Below, piece after piece: positions 17,334-25,579 of a DNA stretch of 53,446 bases (within the stretch, counting starts at the first letter, position 1; every line of letters starts with the position of its first letter). A program made the position numbers and the translations under genes. The notes under the pieces are model-generated. The model saw only the letters and a list, made by a program, of their open reading frames with translations, was not told where the DNA came from and did not search any database. This DNA is from Candidatus Zipacnadia bacterium (GTDB lineage Bacteria; Armatimonadota; Zipacnadia; JALGUG01): the NCBI GenBank assembly GCA_029820995.1, contig JALGUG010000021.1, positions 1 to 53,446 on the forward strand. The letters are read 5' to 3'.

Positions 17334-18962
17334 ATGGCCCGGAAAAAGCAGCCGAAACAGGCCAAACAGAACCAATCTGCCGTCGCAGCTCCGGCCGAGG
17401 ACGCCCCCGCGCAGCGGCACCGCAGGGCTCGTGTGGGCACTCTCGGCGCACTGCTGCTGATCGCCGCGGTCCTCGGCGCTGGCGCTTTCATCTACTGCAA
17501 AGTCCTCCGCCGTCCCCGGGAAGTGCAACCTCCCAGGACGGTCGCCAAGATCGGCACGCGCCCAATCCTGCGCGAGGTCTGGGAGCCCCGCCTGTCCGAA
17601 GCTCTGGAGCGCGAGTTCAACCATGCCGTGGCTTCACGCCACGAGGTAATGCTCGCTCTGCTGGACGACATGGTGCTGCACTGGATGATCCTCGAAGCCG
17701 CCCACAAACGCGGCCTCATGCCCACTGACGAGGAAGTGCAGGCCCGCGCCGACGCGCTGATTGACGACGTCATTCGCCGCGAATTCCCTGACCGCAAAAA
17801 GCTCGAGCAGGACCTGGAACGCACCGGCAAGACCATGGAGGACTTGCGCGCCAAGGTCCGCGCCGATGTCCTCCCGGACGACGACGGCCTGCGCGAGCTG
17901 CTCGCGCCCTCGAAGCTGCAGGCCTGGGTCGAGAGCCGCGTCACCGTGGCCCCTGAAGACGTTCGCCAGTGGTTCACCTACGTCAAGTACAACGACCTGC
18001 GCGTCGAGCTCAAGCCCGAGAGCGACCGACGACGGGACAGCCCCGCGGTCCGGCGCGAATTGATGGCCGAAACCCTTGACCTCCGCCGACGGCTGTCCTC
18101 GGCCAACAGCTTTGCCGACCTGGAGTTGATGCCTCTATCCAACAAGCAGTTCCGCCACGTTGTCGTGCCGGACCAGACCGCCAGAATCGTTGACCTTCCT
18201 CCCGAGCTCGCCGAGGCCATTGCGCGGTTGAGCGTCGGGAACGCCAGCGAGCCCGTCTACTCCGGCGACACTGCTCACCTGATTGAGTTGGTGGAGCGCC
18301 GAGAAGACCTGCCCGCCGATTGGGCTGCCCGCCAGGACGTGTACCGCCGCCGGGTGCTCCAGAAGAAGCGCCAGGCCGCCCTGGCGGCCTATCGTGAACG
18401 CCTGGTGGAGGAGGGACACAACCTGCTCACGGTCTACGACCCCGAGCTGGCCCTCTATCGGATGATTGACGAGGGCCGGCCGGCCAAAACCATCCGCAAA
18501 GCCACACAGAAGCTCGTCCGGCAACTACCGGACAATGCCTCTGTACTGCTCCTGCGGGCCCGCCAGTTGCGCTCCGAGGCGCGGCAACAGCCCTCCAAGG
18601 CGCCCCGGCGGTACCAGGAAGCCTTCAAGCTGCTGCAGCACGCCCTGGAGCTGGCCCCCGACAGCCCGGAGCTCCACCTCGAAGCCGCCCGGATCCTGGT
18701 CGCGGTAGCCCAGGACGATGAGGCGCGATCTCATCTCGACGCTGCCTGCCGGCTCGCCGATGAGTCCGCCCGCCCGCCGACTGCCGATCACTTCTCCCGC
18801 CGGGACCTGTCCATCCACCTGCAGGCCAAGAGCCTGTTCAAAGAGCTGGGCGACTCCCAGCGTGAAGCCGCCCAGCAAGCCTGGATTTCCCAGTGGACCA
18901 CCAAGTACGCCTCCCGGTTTATCCAGCGGCCGGAGAGCATACTCGACAGCGACACGCCATGA
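17334..18962 (+). CDS. Diverged SurA-like membrane chaperone with TPR tail
   Basis: A basic N-terminus (MARKKQPKQ) leads to one membrane helix (about 38-58, GTLGALLLIAAVLGAGAFIY), then a SurA_N-like helical region (about 95-200). The region where its paralogue has parvulin (about 215-345) is only weakly similar (LPLSNKQFRHV-like strand order, GNASEPVYSGDTAHLIELVERRE), so isomerase activity is doubtful. TPR-like helices follow (LLQHALELAPDSPELHLEAARILV). An ATG at 17316 is an alternative start; neither has a strong ribosome site. The stop overlaps the next start as ATGA. It is probably a chaperone or scaffold working with the preceding protein. Confidence 0.75.
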   Translation: MARKKQPKQAKQNQSAVAAPAEDAPAQRHRRARVGTLGALLLIAAVLGAGAFIYCKVLRRPREVQPPRTVAKIGTRPILREVWEPRLSEALEREFNHAVASRHEVMLALLDDMVLHWMILEAAHKRGLMPTDEEVQARADALIDDVIRREFPDRKKLEQDLERTGKTMEDLRAKVRADVLPDDDGLRELLAPSKLQAWVESRVTVAPEDVRQWFTYVKYNDLRVELKPESDRRRDSPAVRRELMAETLDLRRRLSSANSFADLELMPLSNKQFRHVVVPDQTARIVDLPPELAEAIARLSVGNASEPVYSGDTAHLIELVERREDLPADWAARQDVYRRRVLQKKRQAALAAYRERLVEEGHNLLTVYDPELALYRMIDEGRPAKTIRKATQKLVRQLPDNASVLLLRARQLRSEARQQPSKAPRRYQEAFKLLQHALELAPDSPELHLEAARILVAVAQDDEARSHLDAACRLADESARPPTADHFSRRDLSIHLQAKSLFKELGDSQREAAQQAWISQWTTKYASRFIQRPESILDSDTP

Positions 18963-19852
18963 GCTTCCAAGTCACTCTCTGCCAGATCAGACCGGCGCTG
19001 GGCGACGTGCCGCGTAACCTCGGCATCCACCGCAAGCTGCTCCACGAGGCCGCTCAGGCCGGCTCCGACCTCGTCGTCTTTCCCGAGCTGTCCCTCACCG
19101 GCTACTTTCTGCGCGACCTTGTGCCGGAGGTGGGACTGCGCCTGGACAGCCCCGAAATCAACCAACTCCGGGCGCTCAGTCGCCATGCCGCGCTCGTCGT
19201 CGGCTTTGTGGAAGAGAGCGACACCTTCGACTTCTACTGCGCTGCCGGGTACTTTGAGGGCGGCCGTCTCCGGCACGTGCACCGCAAAGTGTACCTACCC
19301 ACGTACGGGATGTTCGACGAGAAGCGCTACCTGTCCCACGGCGACCAGGTCCGCGCCTTCGACACGCGTTGGGGCCGCATGGCCATGCTGGTGTGCGAGG
19401 ACCTCTGGCACCCCTCCGCCGTCGGACTGGCCTCGCTGGACCGCATGCACGTGCTCATCGGGATCGCCAGCAGCCCGGGACGCGGCGTCAGCGCGGCCGA
19501 GCTCGACACGGCCCAAACGTATGAGCGCCTGATCGCAACCTACGCCCAGCTCTTCCAAACCTATGTGATCTTCGTGAACCGCGTCGGCTATGAGGACGGG
19601 GTCAACTTCTGGGGGGGCAGCCGCGTGGTAGATCCCGCGGGCCGAACGGTCTGCGAGCTCCCAGCCTGGGAGGAGGCTATCGCCACCGTCGAGATCAGCC
19701 TCAGCGAGGTCCGGCGGGCCCGTGCCCTGGAGCCCCGGCTCAACGACGAGCGCCCTGATCTTACGGCACGCGAACTCCAGCGCATCCTCCAGGACCGCGC
19801 CGCCCGACCCACCGGCGACCCTCCGCCCCCTCGGCCCGAGGTGGACCCATGA
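18959..19852 (+). CDS. Nitrilase-superfamily amidase, glutaminase partner of NAD synthetase
   Basis: A 297-residue carbon-nitrogen hydrolase. The catalytic triad is visible: E43 in VVFPELSLTGY, K110 in HRKVYLPTYGMFDEKRY and C146 in AMLVCEDLWHP. The CEDLWHP context is that of the glutaminase domain of glutamine-dependent NAD synthetases (NadE2), which usually forms the N-terminal half of a single chain. Here it is a separate gene that begins with an ATGA overlap and ends with an ATGA overlap into nadE, so the two products probably form a complex that channels ammonia. No signal peptide is present. A role as an independent amidase cannot be excluded. Confidence 0.88.
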   Translation: MSFQVTLCQIRPALGDVPRNLGIHRKLLHEAAQAGSDLVVFPELSLTGYFLRDLVPEVGLRLDSPEINQLRALSRHAALVVGFVEESDTFDFYCAAGYFEGGRLRHVHRKVYLPTYGMFDEKRYLSHGDQVRAFDTRWGRMAMLVCEDLWHPSAVGLASLDRMHVLIGIASSPGRGVSAAELDTAQTYERLIATYAQLFQTYVIFVNRVGYEDGVNFWGGSRVVDPAGRTVCELPAWEEAIATVEISLSEVRRARALEPRLNDERPDLTARELQRILQDRAARPTGDPPPPRPEVDP

Positions 19853-20670
19853 ACCCTCTGGCGATCAACTGCGACTTGGCGGTCCGCATCATCACCGGGT
19901 TCCTCCGCGACGAAGTCGGCAAGTTCGGCTTCCGGCGCGGCGTTATCAACCTCTCGGGCGGCATCGACTCCGCACTCTCCTGTTATCTGGCCGCGCAGGC
20001 TCTGGGGCCCGAGAACGTTCACGCCCTCCTGCTCCCGTACAAGACCAGCTCGCCCGACAGCCGCGCGGACGCGGAAGACGTGGCCTCACGCCTCGGCCTT
20101 GAGCACACCGTCATTGACATCACACCCCAAATTGATGCCTACTTCGATCGCTTCCCCGACGCCGACCGCCTCCGCCGGGCCAACAAGATGGCTCGCGAGC
20201 GCATGAGCATCGCCTACGATTTCTCTCAGAAGTTCGGCGCCCTGGTCATCGGCACCAGCAACAAGACCGAGTCGCTGCTCGGCTACACCACCCTGTGGGG
20301 CGACATGGCCTGCGCCATCAATCCTCTCGGCGACCTGTACAAGACCCAGGTGCGTGCCCTGGCGCGTCATCTCGGCGTGCCCGAGAAGATCATCGCCAAG
20401 AACCCGACCGCGGACCTGTGGGAGGGCCAGACCGACGAGGACGAGTTGGGCTTCACCTACGAAGAAGTTGACCAGGTCCTGTTCCGCCTGATAGACGAGC
20501 GCCGGCCGATCCCGGAGATCGTGGCCGCGGGCGCTGACGAGAAATTCGTCCGCCGCGTGTACGAGATGGTCCGCGCCTCTCAATTCAAGCGGCGCATTCC
20601 GCTGGTCGCCAAGCTCTCCCATCGCTCCATTGACCGGGACTTCCGCTATGCCCGCGACTGGGGACGATAA
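19849..20670 (+). CDS. nadE: NAD+ synthetase (NadE)
   Basis: A 273-residue N-type ATP pyrophosphatase. The P-loop SGGIDS lies at residues 36-41. Further signatures are IGTSNKTE, an ALL..GY...GDMACAINP stretch, the KTQVRALARHLGVP helix, and the KNPTADLWEGQTDEDELGFTYEEVD segment that closes over deamido-NAD. It converts nicotinate adenine dinucleotide to NAD+ with ATP and ammonia. Its length is that of the ammonia-dependent form, and the glutaminase is supplied by the overlapping gene upstream. Its 3' end overlaps the predicted rsmI start by 23 bases. Confidence 0.95.
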   Translation: MNPLAINCDLAVRIITGFLRDEVGKFGFRRGVINLSGGIDSALSCYLAAQALGPENVHALLLPYKTSSPDSRADAEDVASRLGLEHTVIDITPQIDAYFDRFPDADRLRRANKMARERMSIAYDFSQKFGALVIGTSNKTESLLGYTTLWGDMACAINPLGDLYKTQVRALARHLGVPEKIIAKNPTADLWEGQTDEDELGFTYEEVDQVLFRLIDERRPIPEIVAAGADEKFVRRVYEMVRASQFKRRIPLVAKLSHRSIDRDFRYARDWGR

Positions 20671-21517
20671 TCGGCCGGCTGCTCCGGGGACGCTCTACCT
20701 CTGCGCCACGCCCATCGGCAACCTGGAGGACATCACCCTCCGGGCCCTGCGCCTCCTGGGCGAGGTGGACCTCATTGCCGCCGAAGACACGCGCCGCACC
20801 CGCAAGCTGCTCGCCCACTACGACCTCCACACTCCGCTCCAGAGCTACCATCGCCATTCCCGCCCCGAGGTCCGGGCCAAGCTCCTCCGGCGCCTGCTCG
20901 ACGGCCAGGATATCGCCCTGGTCTCCGACGCCGGCATGCCCGGTATCAGCGATCCGGGCTACGAACTCGTCCGCGCCGCCCTGGAGGCCGGCGTCAACGT
21001 CGTACCCCTCCCCGGCGCCAACGCCGCCCTCTCCGCCTTGGCCGTCTCCGGCCTGCCGACCGACGCCTTTCGCTTCCACGGTTTCTTGCCTGCCAAAGGC
21101 CGCGAGCGCCGACGCCTCTTGGAGGAACTGGCCCGGGCCCGCGAGACCGTCGTGCTCTACGAGGCACCACACCGCCTGCGCGCACTGCTCAGAGACCTCA
21201 CAGCCGTCTGCGGAGAGCAGCGCCCGGCTGCCGTCGCCCGCGAGCTGACCAAGAAGTTCGAGCAGGTCCTGCGCGGTACGCTGGCCGAGCTCGCGGCTCA
21301 CTTCGCGGCCGAGGAACCCCGCGGGGAATTCTGCGTCGTGCTCGCCGGCGCGCCCGAGAGCCCCCCGCGGGCCCCGAAGGAGGCCGAGCTCCGCGCGGCG
21401 GTCGAGGCCGCTCTGGCCCACGGCGCTTCGGTCCGCGACGCCGCGCGCGAGGTCGCCGAAGCCCTCGGCATTCCCCGCAAGCAAGCCTACGAGCTGGCCT
21501 TGCGCCTCAAGCACTAG
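20648..21517 (+). CDS. rsmI: 16S rRNA (cytidine-1402-2'-O)-methyltransferase RsmI
   Basis: A 289-residue tetrapyrrole-methylase-fold enzyme that methylates C1402 in the ribosomal P site with SAM. Family motifs are LYLCATPIGNLEDITLRALR, AAEDTRRTRKLL, SYHRHSR, ALVSDAGMPGISDPGYELVR and VLYEAPHRL. The C-terminal helix set ends in IPRKQAYELALRLK. The ATG at 20648 is preferred over a TTG at 20630 because the homologous region begins shortly after it. It overlaps nadE by 23 bases, which is consistent with coupled translation. It is the last gene of the thiC-nadE run; the first copy of the structured repeat follows directly. Confidence 0.95.
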   Translation: MPATGDDNRPAAPGTLYLCATPIGNLEDITLRALRLLGEVDLIAAEDTRRTRKLLAHYDLHTPLQSYHRHSRPEVRAKLLRRLLDGQDIALVSDAGMPGISDPGYELVRAALEAGVNVVPLPGANAALSALAVSGLPTDAFRFHGFLPAKGRERRRLLEELARARETVVLYEAPHRLRALLRDLTAVCGEQRPAAVARELTKKFEQVLRGTLAELAAHFAAEEPRGEFCVVLAGAPESPPRAPKEAELRAAVEAALAHGASVRDAAREVAEALGIPRKQAYELALRLKH

Positions 21518-21520
21518 AAG

Positions 21521-21595
21521 CCGTTTCGCAATCCTTGTAAGAGCGCGTTTACGCGCGATTGCCGTTGGTCGTCGAGGTTATGAAACCACCTCTAG
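21521..21595 (+). repeat. Structured intergenic repeat, copy 1
   Basis: An imperfect outer stem (GTTTCGCAATCC at 21523 against GGTTATGAAAC at 21576-21586) encloses a perfect GCGCG-TTTA-CGCGC hairpin and a CCGTTG spacer. The flank CCACCTCTAG is shared with copy 2. It sits six bases after the rsmI stop. The left arm has mutated, so this copy pairs less well than the other two. Confidence 0.8.
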
Positions 21596-21613
21596 ATCGA
21601 AGGAGATAGGCCC

Positions 21614-23032
21614 ATGCCCGACCTGCCCAACATCCTCTGGATCTGCACCGACCAGCAGCGCTTCGACACCATCGGCGCGCTCAATAACCCGCACATCCGC
21701 ACGCCCCACCTCGACCGCCTCTGCGCCGAGGGCGTCGCCTTCGAGCACGCCTTCTCCCAGAGCCCCGTCTGCACGCCCAGCCGCGCCTGCTTCCTGACCG
21801 GCCGCTACCCGCGCACCACTCGCTGCCGCCAGAACGGCGCCAAGATCCCCGACGACGAGCTGCTCATCACCCGGATGCTCGCCGATGTCGGCTACGACTG
21901 CGGCCTGGTCGGCAAGCTCCACCTCTCGGCTTGCGACCACCAGGTCGAAGCGCGCATTGACGACGGCTACCGCGTGTTCCACTGGAGCCATCATCCCAAT
22001 CCCGACTGGCCCGAGAACGCGTACATCCACTGGCTGGAGGCTCAGGGCCAATCGTGGGACCAGCTCTACCGGCGCCCGCCCGGCGGCGAGCCCTACCCCG
22101 GCGTCCCGGCCGAGTTCCACCAGACCACCTGGTGCGCCGAAAAGACCATCGAGTTCCTCCGCGAGGACCGCGACGGCCCCTGGCTGATGAGCCTCAACTG
22201 CTTCGACCCGCACCATCCCTTCGATCCGCCGCGCGAGTATCTGGAGCGCTACGACCCCGCCGACGTCCCCGCCCCCAGCGTGCGCGAGGGCGAGTGGGAG
22301 CACAAGCCCATCTTCCAGCAGATTGACCACCGCGGCGCCTACGGCGGCCACGGCATGTCGCCGATCAACATGAGCGAGGAGCGCCAACGCAGCATCGTCG
22401 CCGCCTACTACGCCATGGTCGAGCTGATTGACGCCCAGGTCGGGCGGATCTTGCAGGCCCTCGAAGATGCCGGCCAGCGCGACAACACCTTGGTCATCTT
22501 CATGAGCGACCACGGGGAGATGCTCGGCGACCACGGCATCTTCCTCAAGGGGCCGTACTTCTACGACTGCGCCATCCGCGTGCCGCTGATCCTGAGCTGG
22601 CCGGGGCATTTCCAAGCCGGCCTCCGCCGCCAGGCGCTGATCGAGCTGACCGACCTCGCACCGACGATCCTCGACGCCCTCGGCCTGGAGGTCCCCCGCC
22701 GCATGCAGGGCCGCTCCTTCCTCGACCTGTGCACCGAGGAGGCGGCCCAAGACGAGCACCGGTCGCAGATCTACTGCGAGTACTACAACGCCATGACCGG
22801 CCACCACGGCCGCGACTACGCCACGGCACTCCGCGACCAGGACTACCTGGTCTCCGTCTTCCACGGGATTGATGCGGGGGAGATCTACGACCTAAAGGCT
22901 GACCCGGGCCAGCACGAGAACCTCTGGTCCAGCCCCGCGCACCGCGACCTGAAGGACCACCTGATCAAGCGCACCTTCGACGCCCTCGCCTTCACCCTCG
23001 ACCCCGAACCGCCCCGGGTGGGCCGATACTGA
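21614..23032 (+). CDS. Cytoplasmic formylglycine-type sulfatase
   Basis: A 472-residue arylsulfatase-family enzyme. The N-terminus has the metal-site strand ILWICTDQQRFDTIG. The sulfatase signature CTPSR lies at residues 53-57, with C53 to be converted to formylglycine, inside PVCTPSRACFLTGRYP. Later motifs are LMSLNCFDPHHPFDPP, VIFMSDHGEMLGDHG and KGPYFYDCAIRVPLI. It acts on a sulfate or phosphonate ester, probably of a glycan fragment. It lacks a signal peptide, so it should work in the cytoplasm, unlike the exported hydrolases nearby. The ATG follows AAGGAG. Part of its 3' end is repeated at 25355-25530. No formylglycine-generating enzyme or anaerobic maturase gene is present. Confidence 0.93.
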   Translation: MPDLPNILWICTDQQRFDTIGALNNPHIRTPHLDRLCAEGVAFEHAFSQSPVCTPSRACFLTGRYPRTTRCRQNGAKIPDDELLITRMLADVGYDCGLVGKLHLSACDHQVEARIDDGYRVFHWSHHPNPDWPENAYIHWLEAQGQSWDQLYRRPPGGEPYPGVPAEFHQTTWCAEKTIEFLREDRDGPWLMSLNCFDPHHPFDPPREYLERYDPADVPAPSVREGEWEHKPIFQQIDHRGAYGGHGMSPINMSEERQRSIVAAYYAMVELIDAQVGRILQALEDAGQRDNTLVIFMSDHGEMLGDHGIFLKGPYFYDCAIRVPLILSWPGHFQAGLRRQALIELTDLAPTILDALGLEVPRRMQGRSFLDLCTEEAAQDEHRSQIYCEYYNAMTGHHGRDYATALRDQDYLVSVFHGIDAGEIYDLKADPGQHENLWSSPAHRDLKDHLIKRTFDALAFTLDPEPPRVGRY

Positions 23033-23224
23033 AGTCCCGTCGTGTGCCACTGTCGGCCCAGTGAGGAGCGGCCGGACTACGAGGCGGCATCCTTTGCCGC
23101 CGATGTATCCCGCCCACAAACCCAAACGGCCCGGATACTCGCGACCGCTCCTAGTCCCCCCTCATACCACCCCGGCGTCCCCAACGTCACCGCTTGCACT
23201 GCCGACCAGACCGTGGTATCTTCT

Positions 23225-23250
23225 CTTACGGTAGCAGCCTGCTCCGTAAG
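23225..23250 (+). terminator. Hairpin between the sulfatase and metallophosphoesterase genes
   Basis: CTTACGG (23225-23231) pairs with CCGTAAG (23244-23250) and an inner AGCA/TGCT stem extends it; there is no T-run. It may be a Rho-independent-like terminator or a leader structure. The rest of the 324-base gap 23033-23356 holds only the sulfatase 3' flank, which is repeated near 25472. Confidence 0.4.
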
Positions 23251-23356
23251 CTTGCCGCTTATCCTTGATGACCAAGAGGCTACCACCTTCGCTTCCACAC
23301 ACCTCTTCACTCTACCTCAAAGATCCCTCCCCAGATGAATGAAGGGAGCGCCCAAT

Positions 23357-25306
23357 ATGGACCGACGGAGGTTCGTCTGGTTGACAGGTAGCGCCTTTGC
23401 GGCGTCTTTGCTGGCCGACCTCGCAGCAGGTGACGAACGAGACAATGAGTTCGTTATTGAGGAGGGCTTTGAGGGGGAGATTCCTGACTTCCACACCTAC
23501 CGGGCCAAGTATGCTGCGGATGCCGCGAAGGCGCACACGGGCAAGCGATCCCTGCGCATAATACCCACCGAGGGCAAGTCACCCGGCGGAGCGTACTTCA
23601 AGCTCGATGGGTTGATTGATCTTAGCAGTGACTACGAATTCTCTGCCTGGGTTTACATGAGCGAGGATGAGACGGCCCGCCTATACATATCCGCCCGCGA
23701 TGGGAAGCGCCGCTACGTGAAGGCCGAGGCCGCGGGTGGCAAGGCTGGAAAGTGGGTCAAGCTCACGGGGTGCGTGCGGCGCAAAGATTGGAAGGACACA
23801 GACAGAGACATCATGCTGGCGATGGTGACGGTGGGGCAGTGCTGGTTCGACGACGTAACGCTCCAGGCGACCACTTTGCCGCCACCCCCCATCGAAACCT
23901 ATCCCGAATTGCAGGCCACATTGTATGCTGAAGCCGCCAGGCGTGCCACTACGCTAACTCCGCGAGGACAACTCACCCTTGATGCCGGCAAGGGGGCCTT
24001 TGCGCCTGATATCCAAAGCCTCCGGCTTGCAGCGGTCGCCGGCCATCAGGTCCCGATCCCCGCGGACGGTTTCCTCACCTTTGCCATTGACGCATCCGAG
24101 GCAATGTATGTGACAGGCACCGTTTCACTGCTGCCCGATAAGGACCTCAGACCGGGCCTGCGTGCCTATGTCCTATGCGATTCCACTCTTGTTGCAGCGC
24201 CGATGGTCGCTGCAGACCCCTGGCAGGGCGTTGGCAATCCTCTGACGGGCCCCGCGCCGGATTGCAACGGGACCCGGCCGCCCCGGCGCGTTGAACTTGT
24301 GCAATGGCTCATTGCAGAGGGCCGCCATTATCTGACCGTCGCCGGCCCCCATTTCCGCCCCGGGGGAGTCTTTGAGCGCCTTGAGATCAGGGCCACTGAC
24401 AAGCCCGTGGACAAGCCCCTGTACCAGTTCGCCTTGCTCGCTGACACACACATTGGCTCGGGCCGCTCAACGTGGATGAATGTCAAAATGAGCGACGCGG
24501 TCCCGGACGAGTTGACCGCCACCCTCAAGTCCCTGCGAGATGAAGAGACTGCTTTCGCCGTCATAGCCGGCGACATGACCGACGGTGCGACCCGCGATCA
24601 GTTTCAGACCCTCGCCGATGTATTGAAGGCATCGGGTCTACCTGTTTACGGATGTATTGGCAACCACGATGCCTACCACGCCGCATCGCGTTCGGATGCG
24701 CTTGAGCTTTGCTCAGCGCTGTTCCCTGGCGCAAAAACCGACTATTACCTCGGCAAGCCCCCGATCCGATTTGTGACCTTGGACGGCTCCCATTACCGCG
24801 CGAAAGACGGCAGCTTTCTGGGTTACTATGACCCCAAAAACAGCGGTGGCATTGGCCTGAAGCCCGAAGAGATCGCCTGGCTACGTGAAACGCTGGCGGC
24901 TGATACGACGACGCCGACGATGGTTGTGTGGCACTATCCTCTCTACAATCGCGTCGGCCCGTCGTCGTGCGGCTATAAGATACCATCGTGGGCCAGAGGC
25001 CAGGAGGTGCTCAAGCTGTTGCGCGCGGCCCCGAATGTCATTGCGACCCTCACCGGCCACACTCATTGGAACGAGGTCAATGATGTTGAAGGCATCGCGC
25101 ACATTCAGAACGCCGCTTACTGCGAGTGGCCAAATTCGTACCGTGTTTTCCGCGTCTACCCGGACCGCATGGAATGGGAAACTCGGCAAGTGGCCAACAG
25201 GGGCTTTGTGCGCGAGTCGTTCGTCGTTCCCAAGGCGCTGTCATGGATGATCTCAACGGGAGCGGGAGATTTGGCGGGAGAGGTTCCTCTCTCGCTGCGA
25301 GGGTAA
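23357..25306 (+). CDS. Tat-exported calcineurin-like metallophosphoesterase
   Basis: A 649-residue protein starting at ATG 23357 with GGGAG upstream. The N-terminus DRRRFVWLTGSAFAASLLADLAAG looks like a twin-arginine signal. Residues about 35-180 form a jelly-roll domain (FEGEIPDF, EFSAWVYM, CWFDDVTL). A linker and beta domain follow. From about 358 the phosphoesterase core shows its metal ligands: LADTHIG (DxH), AGDMTDG (GDxxD), IGNHDAY (GNHD), VWHYPLY and TGHTHW (GHTH). It probably cleaves a phosphoester outside the cytoplasm; the substrate is unknown. Codon choice looks less GC-driven than in the flanking sulfatase. It lies between the intact sulfatase gene and the sulfatase scar. Confidence 0.88.
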   Translation: MDRRRFVWLTGSAFAASLLADLAAGDERDNEFVIEEGFEGEIPDFHTYRAKYAADAAKAHTGKRSLRIIPTEGKSPGGAYFKLDGLIDLSSDYEFSAWVYMSEDETARLYISARDGKRRYVKAEAAGGKAGKWVKLTGCVRRKDWKDTDRDIMLAMVTVGQCWFDDVTLQATTLPPPPIETYPELQATLYAEAARRATTLTPRGQLTLDAGKGAFAPDIQSLRLAAVAGHQVPIPADGFLTFAIDASEAMYVTGTVSLLPDKDLRPGLRAYVLCDSTLVAAPMVAADPWQGVGNPLTGPAPDCNGTRPPRRVELVQWLIAEGRHYLTVAGPHFRPGGVFERLEIRATDKPVDKPLYQFALLADTHIGSGRSTWMNVKMSDAVPDELTATLKSLRDEETAFAVIAGDMTDGATRDQFQTLADVLKASGLPVYGCIGNHDAYHAASRSDALELCSALFPGAKTDYYLGKPPIRFVTLDGSHYRAKDGSFLGYYDPKNSGGIGLKPEEIAWLRETLAADTTTPTMVVWHYPLYNRVGPSSCGYKIPSWARGQEVLKLLRAAPNVIATLTGHTHWNEVNDVEGIAHIQNAAYCEWPNSYRVFRVYPDRMEWETRQVANRGFVRESFVVPKALSWMISTGAGDLAGEVPLSLRG

Positions 25307-25354
25307 TCCACCACGGCCATATTCGCTGTCAGTGTACATGGGCCTGGGGGCGTC

Positions 25355-25530
25355 CGCCGGTCCACCCCTTCCTCGACCTCTGCACCGAGTAGCGGCCAAC
25401 GACGAGCACCGGTCGCAGATCTACTGCGAGTACTACAATGCGATGCCCGGCCGTCACGCGTCAGGAGCTTCTGAAGTCCCTTCGTCTCCCACTGCAAGCC
25501 CAGTGAGGAGGGGCCGCGATGCGGTCGGGG
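25355..25530 (+). pseudogene. Decayed duplicate of the sulfatase 3' end
   Basis: The stretch at about 25368-25460 matches the intact sulfatase gene around 22718-22800, including 38 identical bases (25401-25438 against 22751-22788). The copy has a TAG within the equivalent of CTEEA and then a frameshift. From about 25472 it matches the sequence just after the sulfatase stop (23033-23080: GAAGTCCC, then CCCAGTGAGGAG), so about 220 bases between are deleted. It is a scar of a duplication whose two copies bracket the metallophosphoesterase gene. No gene product is expected. Confidence 0.85.
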
Positions 25531-25579
25531 CCCCATCCGGCCCACCACCCGTTAGTCGTTCCCATCTCCTCACCCCCGC

